In this document: positions 23,290 through 34,550 of the stretch, in pieces
Numbering within the stretch: the first letter of the stretch is position 1
Layout of the letters: each line of letters opens with the position of its first letter
DNA from: Leptobrachium leishanense
Taxonomy: Eukaryota > Chordata > Amphibia > Anura > Megophryidae
Length of the DNA stretch: 64,000 bases
Direction of reading: 5' to 3'
Assembly: GCA_009667805.1 (NCBI GenBank)
Contig: CM019063.1
Coordinates: forward strand, 84,099,877-84,163,876
The notes under the pieces: generated by a model
What the model was told of the DNA's origin: nothing
Database searches by the model: none
What the model saw: the letters and a program-made list of their open reading frames with translations, nothing else
Program-made: the position numbers and the translations under genes

Positions 23290-24118
23290 ACTGCCCCTGC
23301 TCATGGATATACTGCCCCAGCTCGTGGATACTGCCCCAGCACGTGGATACTGCCCCCGCACGTGGATACTGCCCCAGCCTGCCCAGAGGGCAGTCTATTG
23401 TGGGTATACTGCCCCAGCTCGTGGATACTGCCCCAGCACGTGGATATTGCCCCAGCATGTGGATACTGCCCCAGCACATGGATACTGCCCCAGCACATGG
23501 ATATTTGCCCCCAGCACATGGATATTTGCCCCCAGCACATGGATTTGCCCAGCTCATGGATTTGCCCCCAGCTCATGGATTTGCCAAGCACATGGATTTG
23601 CCCCAGCTCATGGATTTGCCCCCAGCTCATGGATTTGCCCCAGCTCATGGATTTGCCCCCAGCTCATGGATTTGCCCCAGCTCATGGATTTGCCCCCAGC
23701 TCATGGATTTGCCCAGCTCATGGATTTGCCCCCAGCTCATGGATTTCCCCCAGCTCATGGATTTGCCCCAGCTCATGGATTTGCCCAGCTCATGGATTTG
23801 CCCAGCACATGGATTTGCCCCCAGCTCATGGATTTGCCCCCAGCTCATGGATTTGCCCCAGCTCATGGATTTGCCCCAGCTCATGGATTTGCCCCCAGCT
23901 CCTGGAGTTGCCCAGCTCGTGGATTTGCCCAGCATGTGGATTTGCCCAGCACGTGGATTTGCCCCAGCTCGTGGATTTGCCCCCAGGTCGTGGATATGGT
24001 CCCCCAGCTCGTGGATATGGACCCCCCCAGCTCGTGGATATTGACCCCCCCAGCTCGTGGATATTGACCCCCCCAGCTCGTGGATATTGACCCCCCAGCT
24101 CGTGGATATTGACCCCCC
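23290..24118. repeat. Minisatellite inside the Helitron, 18-22 bp unit
   Basis: About forty units of the kind CCCAGCTCATGGATTTGCC, grading into CCAGCACGTGGATACTGCC at one end and CCAGCTCGTGGATATTGACC at the other. All three + frames stay open for over 250 codons because the unit lacks stop codons. These are not genes. Confidence 0.95.
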
Positions 24119-24126
24119 CCCACCAG

Positions 24127-24690
24127 CGCTCATACTTACCTGTCGAGCGGCGCCAGGGAAGTGAAGATTTCCCCGCTTCCGGTCTTTGAAGGACCCAAGC
24201 CGCGGTCACGTGACCGGAGCTTGGGTCCTTCAAAGCGGAAGCGAGGGAACTTTCCCTCCGCCGCTCGGGGGGTTGGATGCGCGCGGCAGCCGGTAGAGGC
24301 GCAGCCTCTACCCGGCTGCCGCGCGCATCCTACCCCTGAGCGGCGGAGGGAACTTTCCCTTCGCCGCTCGGGGGACCCGTTAGATGCACAAAGCAGCCGG
24401 GTAGAGGCTGCGCTCGCAGCCTCTACCCGGCTGCCGCGCGCATCCAACCCCCCGAGCGGCGGAGGAAACTTTCCCTTCGCCGCTCTGGGGTTGGATGCGC
24501 GCGGCAGCCGGGTAGAGGCTGCGAGCGCAGCCTCTACCCGGCTGCTGTGTGCATGTGTAACCGCCGCGGCGAGCCGGCAGCCGGCTCGTGCCGCGGCGGT
24601 TGCATGCGCGCGCAACCAACCGCCGCTGGTTGCGCGCGCATGCGCAGTAAGGCTTTGGCGACGGACAGCCAAAGCCTTACTCTTTTATTA
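24127..24690. repeat. Nested GC-rich inverted repeats inside the Helitron
   Basis: Successive palindromes: GGACCCAAGC...GCTTGGGTCC around 24190-24228; three head-to-head pairs built on GCCGGGTAGAGGCTGCG and its complement (24280-24545) separated by GAGCGGCGGAGG blocks; GCCGCGGCG...CGCCGCGGC near 24562-24600; and GTAAGGCTTTGGC...GCCAAAGCCTTAC at 24648-24680. Very CpG-rich. ORFs of up to 231 codons reading through it are artefacts. Confidence 0.85.
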
Positions 24691-24696
24691 TATAGA

Positions 24697-26213
24697 TTTT
24701 GTACACCTTTACTCCCACAATCCCATTTACTGTAAGTCTTTTGTTATATGCTGTGATTTAGTAAACAATGTGCAGTACCGATGTGAAATATTATATATAT
24801 TGCTTTCTCACAAGTGCATCTTGAGTGATGGTAAAAGTGACAACACCAGAAATTAAATAAATTTATTGTAACCTCAAAGACACATGTTTTTGCCTGTCCA
24901 TTGGAGTCTTGGATGGTGGGCATGGTTTTATGAAAGTCCACGCCATACCTATGCACTAAAGGATAACAAACTTGTTTTCTAGTTGTTGAATGAATGCTAT
25001 ATTTTTCCAGTTCTCCCATGTACCTGATTTTCCCAACAGAGTCAAAGCAAAACTTTGATTGCGGAGGGAAACCATGTGGCGTCAAACGGTGACTCTGTGT
25101 ACTAAACGTAACTATTTTCTTTAGATTAATCCTTGTCACATTCCTATACAAAATGATTAAATGTGTTATTGAACTTACAAAAATGATAACAGCTGAGTAG
25201 TGTGATTTCTCAGATGAATTCTTATAAATTCCTGTGTTATGTAAAGGTTTTATGTGAATAGACTGCCTTTATTCAGAGAATTTGTAAATGGTATAAAGCT
25301 GTTCAGTTTCAGGGTGACCGATCTAACAATACATTTCCCGCATCGATGACTACTTTGTGTGAGGATGCACTTCTAGCTAATAACGTGTCCGTGTACCACA
25401 ATTCTAGATACATTTTTTTATGTAAAATATAAGTTAACCGACCCTTAAATTGAAATGTTAAGACTGAAAATGTGATTTTGAGCTGAACATGAACACATTA
25501 CGGTGTCTGCCAAATGTTCTGTGCCTAAAGGCTCCAAGAAATGGAAACGCGTTCCCGTAAAGCAGAAGGTGTTATGGGACCATGTTACTTCACCGTACTA
25601 TTTTATGTAACAGAAAGCTCTTTAATTCACAAAATCTGTAAGTGATGCGATTAAAATTCAAGACATTGAATGGTAATTTAGATGTAAATAAAAGAAATGA
25701 CAGTCAAACATAATGGGTCACTCACTAAGCGACGGAGTTACAAACACAATCGGAAACTGTGGGTATTGCAGTGACGACAAATCCGGCATTTCACAAAGGT
25801 AGAATCAAAATGACAATATGAGAAGCTGCACTGTGAAGCTTCTACTGTCACGTTTCAGGTTTTATGTTTGTGAAATGTCAGTTTTTGGGGGCGGTGCAAG
25901 ACACATAACAAAACTGGGCTTTGTAAATAAACCCTAGTGTGATCCAGCTCTTTTATTATGAAGAACCATGTCATTATAATACATCGGGGACCGTATACAT
26001 AGGGTCACTGTTAACAACTGGTTTATATTGACCTGAGGATTCTTTTCTGCTCTAATATATAGAACAAAACCACCTCCTTGCTACTGTCAGTATATTAAAT
26101 ATTTCTTTTGCATGCTTGTTCCAGGCAGTTAAAACTACTGGCATAGCACGTAGAGTCTATTGTAACCTAAAAATCCTGTACGTACTGAAGTTGATAACTC
26201 GCAAGACTCAAAA
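24697..26213. other. Intron, nothing recognised
   Basis: AT-rich. An open frame of 135 codons on - at 24744-25151 has no family resemblance and no splice context. Confidence 0.45.
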
Positions 26214-26328
26214 TCAGGCACAACCGTATCAGATTGACGTACTGTGCATTCTCTTCCATAACAAGCGGTTTCAGGCACAACCGTATCAGATTGACGTACT
26301 GTGCATTCTCTTCCATAACAAGCGGTTT
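26214..26328. repeat. Exact 57-bp tandem duplication
   Basis: The segment TCAGGCACAACCGTATCAG...AACAAGCGGTT occurs twice head to tail with period 57 and no visible differences, in otherwise unique intron sequence. Confidence 0.95.
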
Positions 26329-26825
26329 AAAATACTGTACGCAATGAAAGACTATAGAGATGTATACACTTAAAATGCTGTTTCTGACTGAGGTTCCATA
26401 TTTCTATACATGCATTGCTGCAGCTTTGAAAGAGGTTTATTAATTATTAATAAATGTGGCGTTAGCGCTCCAAGTGAGGGTATCTGCGTTTCTAGTAAAT
26501 GCATGACTCCAGTTCCGTCTGCCAGACTCCGCAGAGGGTACATTGAATGCTGTGACAGATCCGGCAGCTGTCATTTAACAGCAGTCTTGGGAGCCTCGGG
26601 CCATATTGCACACCAGTAAATATCTACTGGGATCTGTTATTTTGTTTGTATTTATTCCTACCATCTCATTGAGCTCCGTCGCCATGTACACTTCATAAAA
26701 TGATTTCCAGCTGCAGATTGATTAATAAATGATTAAGACGCGGTAAGGAGCTGAGGTGCACCACATTAACACCTTTAGAGTGTTCTTTAATTGTAGAATT
26801 TCACAGTTTAACTGAAATTTATTTA
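26329..26825. other. Intron, nothing recognised
   Basis: No coding or repeat structure that I can support. Confidence 0.4.
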
Positions 26826-27864
26826 TAAAGGATTTTACCAGGAAGGATACATTGAGATTTCTCTCGTTTTCAAGTATGTCCTGGGTTCAAGAACATTGAA
26901 GTGTTACAGTTACAGAAATACAAAGTAATACAATGCAAGATATTAAGAAAACAACACAAATATACAGATTAACAGAAAATAAATATGTAGGAAATAGTCA
27001 TTATGTTACATGTTTACAGGTGCATTCTGTATTGAGGTATGTTAGTAAGGAGCTCTTGAGTGACTTAAGACTGGTGGAAGATTTGATGACGTCTGGGGGT
27101 TATCCCATAATTGCGGTGCTTTGTAGGAAAATGAGGATCGAGCCACTGTCTTTTTGTATTGTGGTATTGCAAGTAAGGTGCTGGTCCTGGATCGGAGGTT
27201 ATAGGATGAGGGAGCTGCTGGGGGAAGCAGTCTATTCAGGTAGGGTGGCAGCTTCCCAGAAAAGCTCTTAAACACCAGGCTGGAAAGGTGAAGGGTGCGT
27301 CTGGATTCCAGCGATGGCCAGTTTAGCTCTTTTAACATGTCACAATGGTGGGTCATGTAGTTACATTGTAATGCAAAGCGGCAGAATGAGTTATACAATA
27401 TGGTAAGTTTCTGTAGGTGTGTTTGCGGGGCAGCTGCACACACTACATCTCCGTAATCAATAGCCGGCATAAGCATTTGTTGTACAATCTGCTTTCTTAC
27501 CGCGGGGCTCAGGCAGGATTTGTTTCTGTACAGGGCACCTAGTTTGGGGTAAAGTTTAGATGAGAGTTTTTCGATGTGCGGGCCAAAGGATAGATTTGGG
27601 TCTAACCACATACCTAGATATTTGAGAGAAGTGACTGTGGTCAGCGGGCTATTTGATTTTGTCCCAACACATAAATGGGGATTTTGCAATTTATGTAGTT
27701 TAGGTGCTGTTCCAAAGAGCATCGTTACAGTTTTGTCATTATTTAAAAAAAGTTTGTTGTGCTTGATCCACTTTTCTACCTCTGTGAATTGTTCTTGCAG
27801 CACGGCCTCCAGCTGCAGGAGATTTGGTTTGCTGGTATAGATTACGGTGTCGTCTGCATATCTT
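26826..27864 (-). pseudogene. Rex1-like LINE, 5'-truncated reverse transcriptase
   Basis: On the - strand the copy starts in the reverse transcriptase just before the catalytic YADDTVIY (27860 downwards). It continues through WIKHNKLFLNNDKT, KYLGMWLDPNLSFGPHIEKL, MPAIDYGDVVCAA and THHCDMLKELNWPSL to GKLPPYL. These motifs fit the Rex1/Babar clade of non-LTR retrotransposons. The frame is open to 27042, but the last part (after LWDNP, about 27100) has slipped; the +1 frame continues with KSSTSLKSLKSSLLTYL. The 3' UTR ends in the tail CCTTCCTGGTAAAATCC and TTTATAAATAAATTT near 26826. The 5' portion (endonuclease and most of the RT) is missing, as expected of incomplete reverse transcription. It does not belong to a host gene. 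Confidence 0.85.
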
Positions 27865-28159
27865 CGAAGTGTTCACGTATTCGCTTCTTGGTGGCATGCT
27901 CTTCAACATATCTCCAATATCTGTGACACGTTATGTCTTCAGTGCCGAAAATCAGCTGTTATTGAGCAGTAACATCGTGCTATGCACAGTATTCGGTCCA
28001 AGAGAGCAGGACCTGTCACAAAATTCAAATCTTACAGACACACTCAGAGAAGAGAGTCCATAACGAAAAATAATTTAAACATGTAATGTCATGTTTGAGC
28101 GTAGACTGTGTGGCTGGTCTACTGGAAAGATGCTGGGTTCGTAAATCAATCTTGCATAT
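27865..28159. other. Intron, unassigned
   Basis: Follows the truncation point of the LINE. No family resemblance seen. Confidence 0.35.
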
Positions 28160-28236
28160 CTAAGTCAGGTGTGGGCAACTACGTCCCTCCAGATGTTTTG
28201 AAACGGCATTTCCCATGATGCTCGGCTGCTCATTAA

Positions 28237-28946
28237 GGGCTCTATTAACTGCTTCGCGCAAAAGCGCCCGCGTAGCAGCGCTACGTTAAACGCGCAGCGT
28301 TAAACTTTAACATGCGTAAATTAACGCTGGTATCACAATCCAAGCGCATTTTTTCATCCGTCAAAAAATATTGTGCGCAAAAACGCGTGCACATTAACGC
28401 TGCGTGCACAAGTCGGTGTGCGGACTGTTTTTTCACGCGATTCAGCCAATCTGAATTAAGAACCACAATTGTCTCCCGTTCAGTTTTTGCGCCTGTCAAA
28501 ATCAGAGTATATATGCTGCAGCCATAATAAAAACACGCACAACGTCTCAATTTTATTGTTTGGGTATGTGTAGAATGTGTAACTATACTGTGCTGTATTT
28601 TTTTTCCGTGCTGGTGTATTTGGTTTCGGCCAGAACGTTCAGATTTGCAGTTACCACCAGCTTTTCAAAAACGTTAAAATTATGCGCGCAAACGTTGCCC
28701 GTTAAAATTTGCGCATTGATTGTGATACCATCCACGTACCAGCGCACGAACGCATTTGCGCTCCCAATGTTAAGTATGGGATGCGCGCACGAACTTGCAC
28801 TCACGCAGGGTCACTCGCGTTAGACGTTAATGCGCATTTTGTGCGAGAACGTCGTAATACAACGTTCAGTGCAAAGGATTTTGCCCCTCGTGGTAATGCG
28901 TTTTTGCGCACGTGCAAAATTGTGCGCGAAGAGTGTAATAGTGCCC
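28237..28946. mobile_element. Non-autonomous DNA element, family Y copy 1
   Basis: Starts GGGCTCTATTAAC and ends GTAATAGTGCCC. TAA lies on the left (28234-28236) and CAA on the right (28947-28949). The intact opposite arm of the inverted duplication shows the empty site, confirming the boundaries to within a few bases. Rich in GCGCAAA and ACGTTAA motifs, no coding capacity. Confidence 0.8.
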
Positions 28947-29119
28947 CAACTTTGCAGAGCCTCAAGGGAAATATAGTTCCAAAACATTTGGAGGGCCAGG
29001 GTTGCTGAGTCCTGATTTATAGGAATATTTAATATTACAATATGTCATTTTGCCGCCGTGTCCTGGGATACTTGTAATTAATAGAAATCCAGCTGTAATT
29101 TGTTTCTGATTTATTTGTT

Positions 29120-29195
29120 TATTTGCAAATTATTTTACCAGGAAGGTTACATTTAAAGTTCTCTCATTTTTAAGTATGTCCTGGGTTAGATAGAT
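29120..29195 (-). mobile_element. Rex1-like LINE tail fragment
   Basis: TTTTACCAGGAAGGTTACAT and TAAGTATGTCCTGGGTT match the complement of the 3' end of the LINE at 26826. Only the tail is present. Confidence 0.65.
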
Positions 29196-29450
29196 TATTT
29201 ATAAAATGTTTATCAGAAACAAATTACACCAGGATTTCTATTAATTACAAGTATCCCAGGACAGGGCAGCAAAATAACATATTGTAATATTACATATTCT
29301 TATAAATCAGGTGTCCGCAACCCTGGCCCTCCAAATGTTTTGGAACTATATTTCCCTTGAGGCTCTGCAAACCTAACGAGCAGCCGAGCATCATGGGAAA
29401 TGTAGTTTCAAAACATCTGGAACGGCTGTAGTTGCCCACACCTGCTCTAA

Positions 29451-29961
29451 GTTGTAGTTACAGTAACGGTGGGCTGTATAGAGTCAATAGAACTTTATAG
29501 AAGGTGACTGTATAACAAACCATTGTTCTGAGAGTGTGATAATATACTATATGCTACAACAATCGCCATTGCATCCTTACCCTTCCAAGCTCTTTTGTTA
29601 AGTAGACTGGGAGCTATAACTTGAATTCAAGAGCTTTAATCTTATGAAATCTTTAAGACTAGGAAGTCCTCAATTGTGATGTTTATTTTCATTGCGCATT
29701 ACCTTGGAATTGAAAATCTATTGATCGAGTGCTTTTGCCTACAAATCCATATATTGATCTGAGGCCTGTTCAGTTCCTTAGCAACTGCTGAATTGCAGCG
29801 GTTCAATTTACTGCAGCTGTCTCACGGAACACTTTGGCTGTGAATATTGAAGCAAAAGGGCAGAGGATTGCTTAATGAAAGGTGCTGTTCCTGCAAAATC
29901 CACTTTTGTCCATTTTATTACCACTTTACAGTTAATGTTTAATATTTTCCAATACATATTT
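29451..29961. other. Intron, nothing recognised
   Basis: No coding or repeat structure that I can support. Confidence 0.4.
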
Positions 29962-30338
29962 GGGGCTAAATTACAATCTTCACGCAAACGTTTGCGCCGG
30001 CGCAAAAAAACATTAACGTGAGGAGTAAAACCATTTGCGCCGAATCCCGTATTACATAGTCAGTGCAACCACGGCGCACAATCATCTACTGTGGGTGAAC
30101 CTGTGCGAACCCTGCGTACTGTATTGCGCATGTCCTATACTTAGCATTGTGAGCGCAAATGCGAATGTGCGCTGGTACGCGGATGGCATTACAATCTATT
30201 CGTGGTAATTACCGCATAGTCTTTGCGCGCAAGAAAAAAAATAAATAAATACTGCAGCAAAGTATAGTTACACATTCTACTCATACCAAACCAATAAAAT
30301 GGAGAAGTTGTGTGTGCATGTATTATCGCTGCAGCATA

Positions 30339-31984
30339 CAGTCAGGTCCAGAAATATTGGGACATCGACACAATTCTAACATCTTTGGCTCTATACACCA
30401 CCACAATGGAGTTGGACTGAAACAAACACAATGTGCTTTAACTGCAGACTGTCAGCTTTAATTTGAGGGTATGTACATCCAACTCAGGTGAACGGTGTAG
30501 GACTTACAGCAGTTTGCAGATGTGCCTCCCACATGTTAAGGGACCAAAGGTAATGGGACAGAATAATAATCATAAATCAAACTTTCCCTTCTTAATACTT
30601 GGTTGCAAATCCTTTGCAGTCAATCACAGCCTGAAGTCTGGAACGCATAGACATCACCAGACGCCGGGTTTCATCCCTGGTGATGCTCTGCAAGGCCTCT
30701 ACTGCAACTGTCTTCAGTTCCTGCTTGTTCTTGGCATTTTCCCTTCAGTTTTGTCTTCAGCAAGTGAAATGCATGCTCAATGGGATTCAGGTCAGGTGAT
30801 TGACTTGGCCATTGCATAACATTCCACTTCTGTCCCTTCAAAAACTCTTTGGTTGCTTTTGCAGTATGCTTTGGGTCAATGTCCATCTGCACTGTGAAGC
30901 GACGTCCAATGAATTCTGCAGCATTTGGCTGAATGTGAGCAGAAAATATTGCACGAAACACTTCAGAATTCATCCTGCTGCTTTTGTCAGCAGTCACATC
31001 ATCAATAAATACAGGAGAACCAGTTCCATTGGCAGCCATACATGCCCACTCCATGACACTACCACCACCATGCTTCACTGATGAGGTGGTATGCTTAGGA
31101 TCATGAGCAGTTCCTTTCCTTCTCCATACTCTTCTCTTCCCATCACTCTGGTACAAGTTGATCTTGGTCTCATCTGTCCATAGGATCTTGTTCCAGAGCT
31201 GTGAAGGCTTTGTTAGGTGTTGTTTGGCAAACTCTAATCTGGCTTCCTTTTTTTGAGGCTCACCAATGGTTTACATCTTGTGGTGAACCCTCTGTATTCA
31301 CTCTAGTGAAGTCTTCTCTTGATTGTTGACTTTGACACACATACACCTACCTCCTGGAGAGTGTTCTTGATCCGGCCAACTGTTGTGAAGGGTGTTTTCT
31401 TCACCAGGGAAAGAATTCTTCGGTCATCCACCACAGTTGTTTTCCGTGGTCTCCCGGGTCTTTTGGTGTTGCTGAGCTCACCGGTGCGTTCCTTCTTTTT
31501 GAGAATGTTCCAAACAGTTGTTTTGGCCACGCCTAATGTTCTTGCTATCTCTCTAATGGGTTTGTTTTGTTTCTTCAGCCTAATGATGGCTTGCTTCACT
31601 GATAGTGACATCTCTTTGGATCTCATCTTGAGAGTTGACAGCAACAGATTCCAAAGGCAAATAGCACACTTGAAATTAACTCTGGGCCTTTTATCTGCAC
31701 ATTGTAATTGGGGTAATGAGGGAATATCACACACCTGGCCATGGAACAGCTGAGAAGCCAATTGTCCCATTACCTTTGGTCCCTTAACAAGTGGGAGGCA
31801 CATCTGCAAACTGCTGTAAGTCCTACACCGTTCACCTGAGTTGGTTGTACATACCCTCAAATTAAAGCTGACCGTCTGCAGTTAAAACACATTGTGTTTG
31901 TTTCATTCCAACTCCATTGTGGTGGTGTATAGAGCCAAAGATGTTAGAATTGTGTCGATGTCCCAATATTTCTGGACCTGACTC
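30339..31984 (-). mobile_element. Full-length Tc1-like element (Tc1-B) nested in family Y
   Basis: 1,646 bp, starting CAGTCAGGTCCAGAAATATT and ending in its complement, flanked by TA at 30337-30338 and 31985-31986. The terminal inverted repeats run over about 200 bp, unusually long for Tc1 and of IR/DR type. The uninterrupted host sequence (CAGCATATATACTCAGATTG) is visible in family Y copy 3 at about 35950. A near-identical relative lies at 42154-43801 in the opposite orientation. Confidence 0.95.
30671..31626 (-). pseudogene. Tc1-like transposase of Tc1-B, frameshifted
   Basis: The natural start is the ATG at 31626 (MRSKEMSLSVKQAIIRLKKQ). The N-terminus carries a helix-turn-helix (IREIARTLGVAKTTVWNIL) and a GRPR hinge (KRPGRPRKTT). 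The frame breaks near 31250, where one base is missing relative to the sister copy, and resumes at YQSDGKRRVWRRKG. The catalytic residues are present: WTDET (just before the resumed part), VQMDIDPKH and DLNPIEHAFHLL. A second frame slip near the end (GKCQEQAG) destroys the C-terminus. The longer open frame starting at 31860 begins in the terminal repeat and is not the biological start. Confidence 0.9.
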
Positions 31985-32322
31985 TATATGCTCAGATTGA
32001 CTGTGGCAGGCGCAATTTCTTAATGTGAGATAATTGTGGTTCTTCATTCTGATTGGCTGAATCGCGAGAAAAAAACTGTTCGCACACTGTTTTTTGCGCG
32101 AGACGGTACTGCGCGTGCATTTGGCCACGTTCTGTTTGCGTGCGGTATTGATCGACGGATGAAAAGAAGCGCAAGGATTGTAATTCCAGCATGATTTGCG
32201 CGTGCAAAAGTTTAATGCTTGCCGCAAAGATTTTTGCTTTGCACAAGAGTTTTTGCGCGAAGATTGTAATATAGCCCTTGGTGTTTTGTTCCACCAAAAC
32301 TTCAAACTAAACATTTCCTTAG

Positions 32323-32600
32323 GCCCCGTTCACACCTGGGCATTTTACAGCGCGTTCCTGTGCGCTGTAAAACGCCTAAACACGGAAATCCCATGATTTC
32401 CTATGGGGCCCGTTCACACCTGGGCGTTTTACAGCGCGTAGGATTGCGTTGTTAAACGTCCTACGCTCAAAGAAGTACAGGAGCTTCTTTGGGGCGCATT
32501 GCACCGCATTCTCGGCCATAGACTGCAGCGTGAACGCGCTGCAATGCTCGTTTTTTATGTTTGCGCGATACGCGCGTCAAAAAACATGAAGGTATGAGCC
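32323..32600. repeat. CpG-rich MITE-like sequence with internal direct repeat
   Basis: The phrase CCCGTTCACACCTGGGC followed by TTTTACAGCGCG occurs twice (32327 and 32409). CGCGATACGCGCGTC and GAAGGTATGAGCCCAGCC follow. It looks like a DNA-element family, but the termini are not defined. Confidence 0.5.
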
Positions 32601-33489
32601 CAGCCTATTGAATTATTTGCTACGTGGAGGCTGCCATCTTTCCCACATCACACTCAGCTACTCTGCAGCACCTCTCTGCTTAGCTGCAAGTGCTAAGTTA
32701 GCAGTGCTGAGCTGCAGCACAGCGTTCAATGCCAAGTTGCTAACATAGCACTCGCAGCGGCTGAGGAACTGAATGCAACTCAGATATAAGTAAGAGAGCT
32801 GCTGTAGAGCTCCTTTGAATATAACGACAAGACTGCTTGGTTGAGAACTACCAGGAAACAACGTGTGACATGTTATCCATTGACGTTTCAGTTCCTGCTC
32901 TAGCACACTACCTCCCTCTGCCCCAAAAAATTTGTGGGTAAAGCTAGTGTTTGTGTTCAGAAGTATTATTATATATGCCTTTCATAAAGCCACAGTATAG
33001 TCATTTTTGCTCCTTACCTAAATCAATTGTGTGTGTTTAAAATAAGATTTTTTTTTGTTCATTTCTTTACATTATTTTCTTGGTACATTTACTAAGTTAT
33101 TCTTATTTTAAGAGGTGTGTGTTCTCCCTCCTGACCGAAATGTGTATGCTTTGTTTCCGGATGAGCCTTTTCTCCAGCTCCTGCTATGTGTGTGATCTAG
33201 CAGTGCATTGCAGAAGCAGGAGACAGCATAGAGACTTAAATCTGCATGTGCACTTCATTTATCAGTTATGTCACGAGCAAGAAGTCTGAATCTTTAAGCA
33301 GGAATTACTTTCTAATGGAAGGAAATAAGAAATAGATGTAAATTAGGAAAATTATTGTTTTAACACGTGACGATCTTGGCAAATATAAAAAATGTAGAAC
33401 ATCCCTTTTAATGATTTTTTTTGACTGTATAAAACTTCTTACAAGAATGTGTTTGTATTTAATACTGTAAATTGTGTGATTCCTTTTAG
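32601..33489. other. End of the 29.7-kb MSH3 intron
   Basis: No feature recognised until the T-rich polypyrimidine run and TTTTAG acceptor before 33490. Confidence 0.5.
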
Positions 33490-33676
33490 AATGGGAGCTG
33501 CAGACAACATATATAAAGGTCGAAGCACTTTTATGGAAGAACTGTTAGAAACCGTTGACATAATAAAATCCGCAACTGCTCGGTCTCTTGTTATACTGGA
33601 TGAGCTGGGAAGAGGCACCAGTACCCATGATGGAATAGCGATTGCCTATGCTACACTTGAATACTTTATTAAAGAT
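33490..33676 (+). CDS. msh3: MSH3 exon, Walker B of the MutS ATPase
   Basis: The 187-bp exon starts with the single base that completes Arg, then [19 protein letters not shown], and ends [26 protein letters not shown] is the Walker B region with the catalytic acidic pair, followed by the conserved GTSTHDG dimer-interface loop. The acceptor is TTTTAG|A and the donor is GAT|GTAAGT. It ends in phase 0. The sequence is strongly conserved with vertebrate MSH3 and has no frameshift or stop, so the gene looks functional. Confidence 0.97.
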
Positions 33677-33852
33677 GTAAGTGTGGTCATTTTTTATATA
33701 ACAGTCTTTTCGAAACATGTGGGGAATATGATATTTTACCACTTAACATGAGAATGCACTTGTTACTTAGATGCAGATGTTATCAAGAAGTTTTTGAATG
33801 GAATGACAGCTCTAATTAAAAAGGATTCTTGTACAAATGCACATACGGTAGA

Positions 33853-34550
33853 GCAAACTTCAGCAACCGTGGCCCTCCAAATGCTTTGGAACTACATTTC
33901 CCATGAGCGTCAGCCAATCTAACTCGAGTATACCGCTAGATTTTGGTGACAAAGATTTCCCTTAAAATTGGAGGGGTCGCGTTATATTCGAGACCTCTGC
34001 ATCGCGTATAAAAAACTTGACTTGCTCAGGGATCCCAAGTCTCCCGGAAGTTCCGGGAGTCTCCCTGAAGTGAATGCGGGCTCCCTGACGCCCGAAAACA
34101 CTTCTGGAACTACTGCGAGAGGTGGGATCCATCATGGCCAGAGGGCACGCTCGGTTTAAGCCAATCATTCAAGATTGGCTTAAAACCAAGCATGCACCGT
34201 CAGTCCACGCAGCACAAGAGGAGGTCATCTCGCTGCGCCGGCCATCTTATTCCAAGTAAGAAGATGGGTGGCCGGCGGCTTCATACTTGGTAACAACTAC
34301 AATCATTCTAGAGCAGAGCACCGTGGCCTGAGTGGGAGTCTGACTGTATAAAGAGAACCTGGAAGGATTTTAATTGTTTACCGGTATAGTATACGTTTAT
34401 AATTTTGCTGCTCGCGTTATATTCGAGTTTTGAGTATTCTCTCATTTCCATAATGAATCCCTATCCATTGCGTTATATTCAGGTCGCGCTATACTCGAGT
34501 ATCTACGGTAACTGAGCATCCTGGGAGATGTAGTGTCAGAATATCCGGTG
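33853..34550. mobile_element. MITE pair: CpG-containing element nested in a hAT-type MITE
   Basis: The outer halves (33853-33916 with TTTGGAACTACATTTCCCAT; 34512-34550 with GAGCATCCTGGGAGATGTAG) belong to the same MITE type seen at 29308-29445. Between them lies a segment with ends CTCGAGTATACCGC and, inverted, ACTCGAGTATAGCGC. It contains GCGTTATATTCGAG phrases near both ends. Boundaries are accurate to about ten bases. Confidence 0.55.

Larger units (their letters stand above)
23248..24696 (-). mobile_element. Non-autonomous Helitron
   Basis: Read on the - strand it begins TCTATATAATAAAAG at 24696. It ends with a hairpin, CTGCCCTCTGGGCAG (23275-23261), then GCTTTACAA and CTAG at 23251-23248. 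The base before the 5' TC is A and the base after CTAG is T, matching Helitron insertion between A and T without a target duplication. The 1,449 bp encode no Rep/helicase. The interior is an 830-bp minisatellite followed by GC-rich nested palindromes. The 3' hairpin segment is itself duplicated at about 23379-23403. Confidence 0.85.
28160..29450. repeat. Large inverted duplication, one arm interrupted
   Basis: The left arm is 28160-28236 plus 28947-29110 (241 bp without the insertion) and the right arm is 29212-29450 (239 bp). They are inverted complements, including the MITE phrase CAGGTGTGGGCAAC and the unique-looking phrase ATTAATTACAAGTATCCCAGG. The left arm is split by the 710-bp element at 28237-28946. 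The 101-bp centre holds a LINE tail fragment. Confidence 0.85.
29962..32277. mobile_element. Family Y copy 2, interrupted by a Tc1-like element
   Basis: The outer parts (29962-30338 and 31985-32277) align with the uninterrupted copy at 35521-36246: CGTTTGCGCCGGCGCAAAAA on the left and GCGCGAAGATTGTAATA on the right. The termini are mutated (GGGGCTAAATTACAATC on the left, GATTGTAATATAGCCC on the right). About 668 bp without the insertion. Confidence 0.85.

Noticed and set aside
23233..24090. Open frames of 254-285 codons in all three + frames, and long frames on -
   Set aside because: They are read-through of the 18-22 bp minisatellite in the Helitron, which has no stop codons in any frame; the translations are pure repeat.
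24136..24856. 178- and 231-codon frames in GC-rich sequence
   Set aside because: They run through inverted repeats on both strands (the same peptide recurs), a result of high GC and palindromes, not a gene.
31303..31860. 185-codon - strand frame as a complete protein
   Set aside because: The first 78 codons are Tc1 terminal repeat and leader; the transposase starts at the ATG at 31626.
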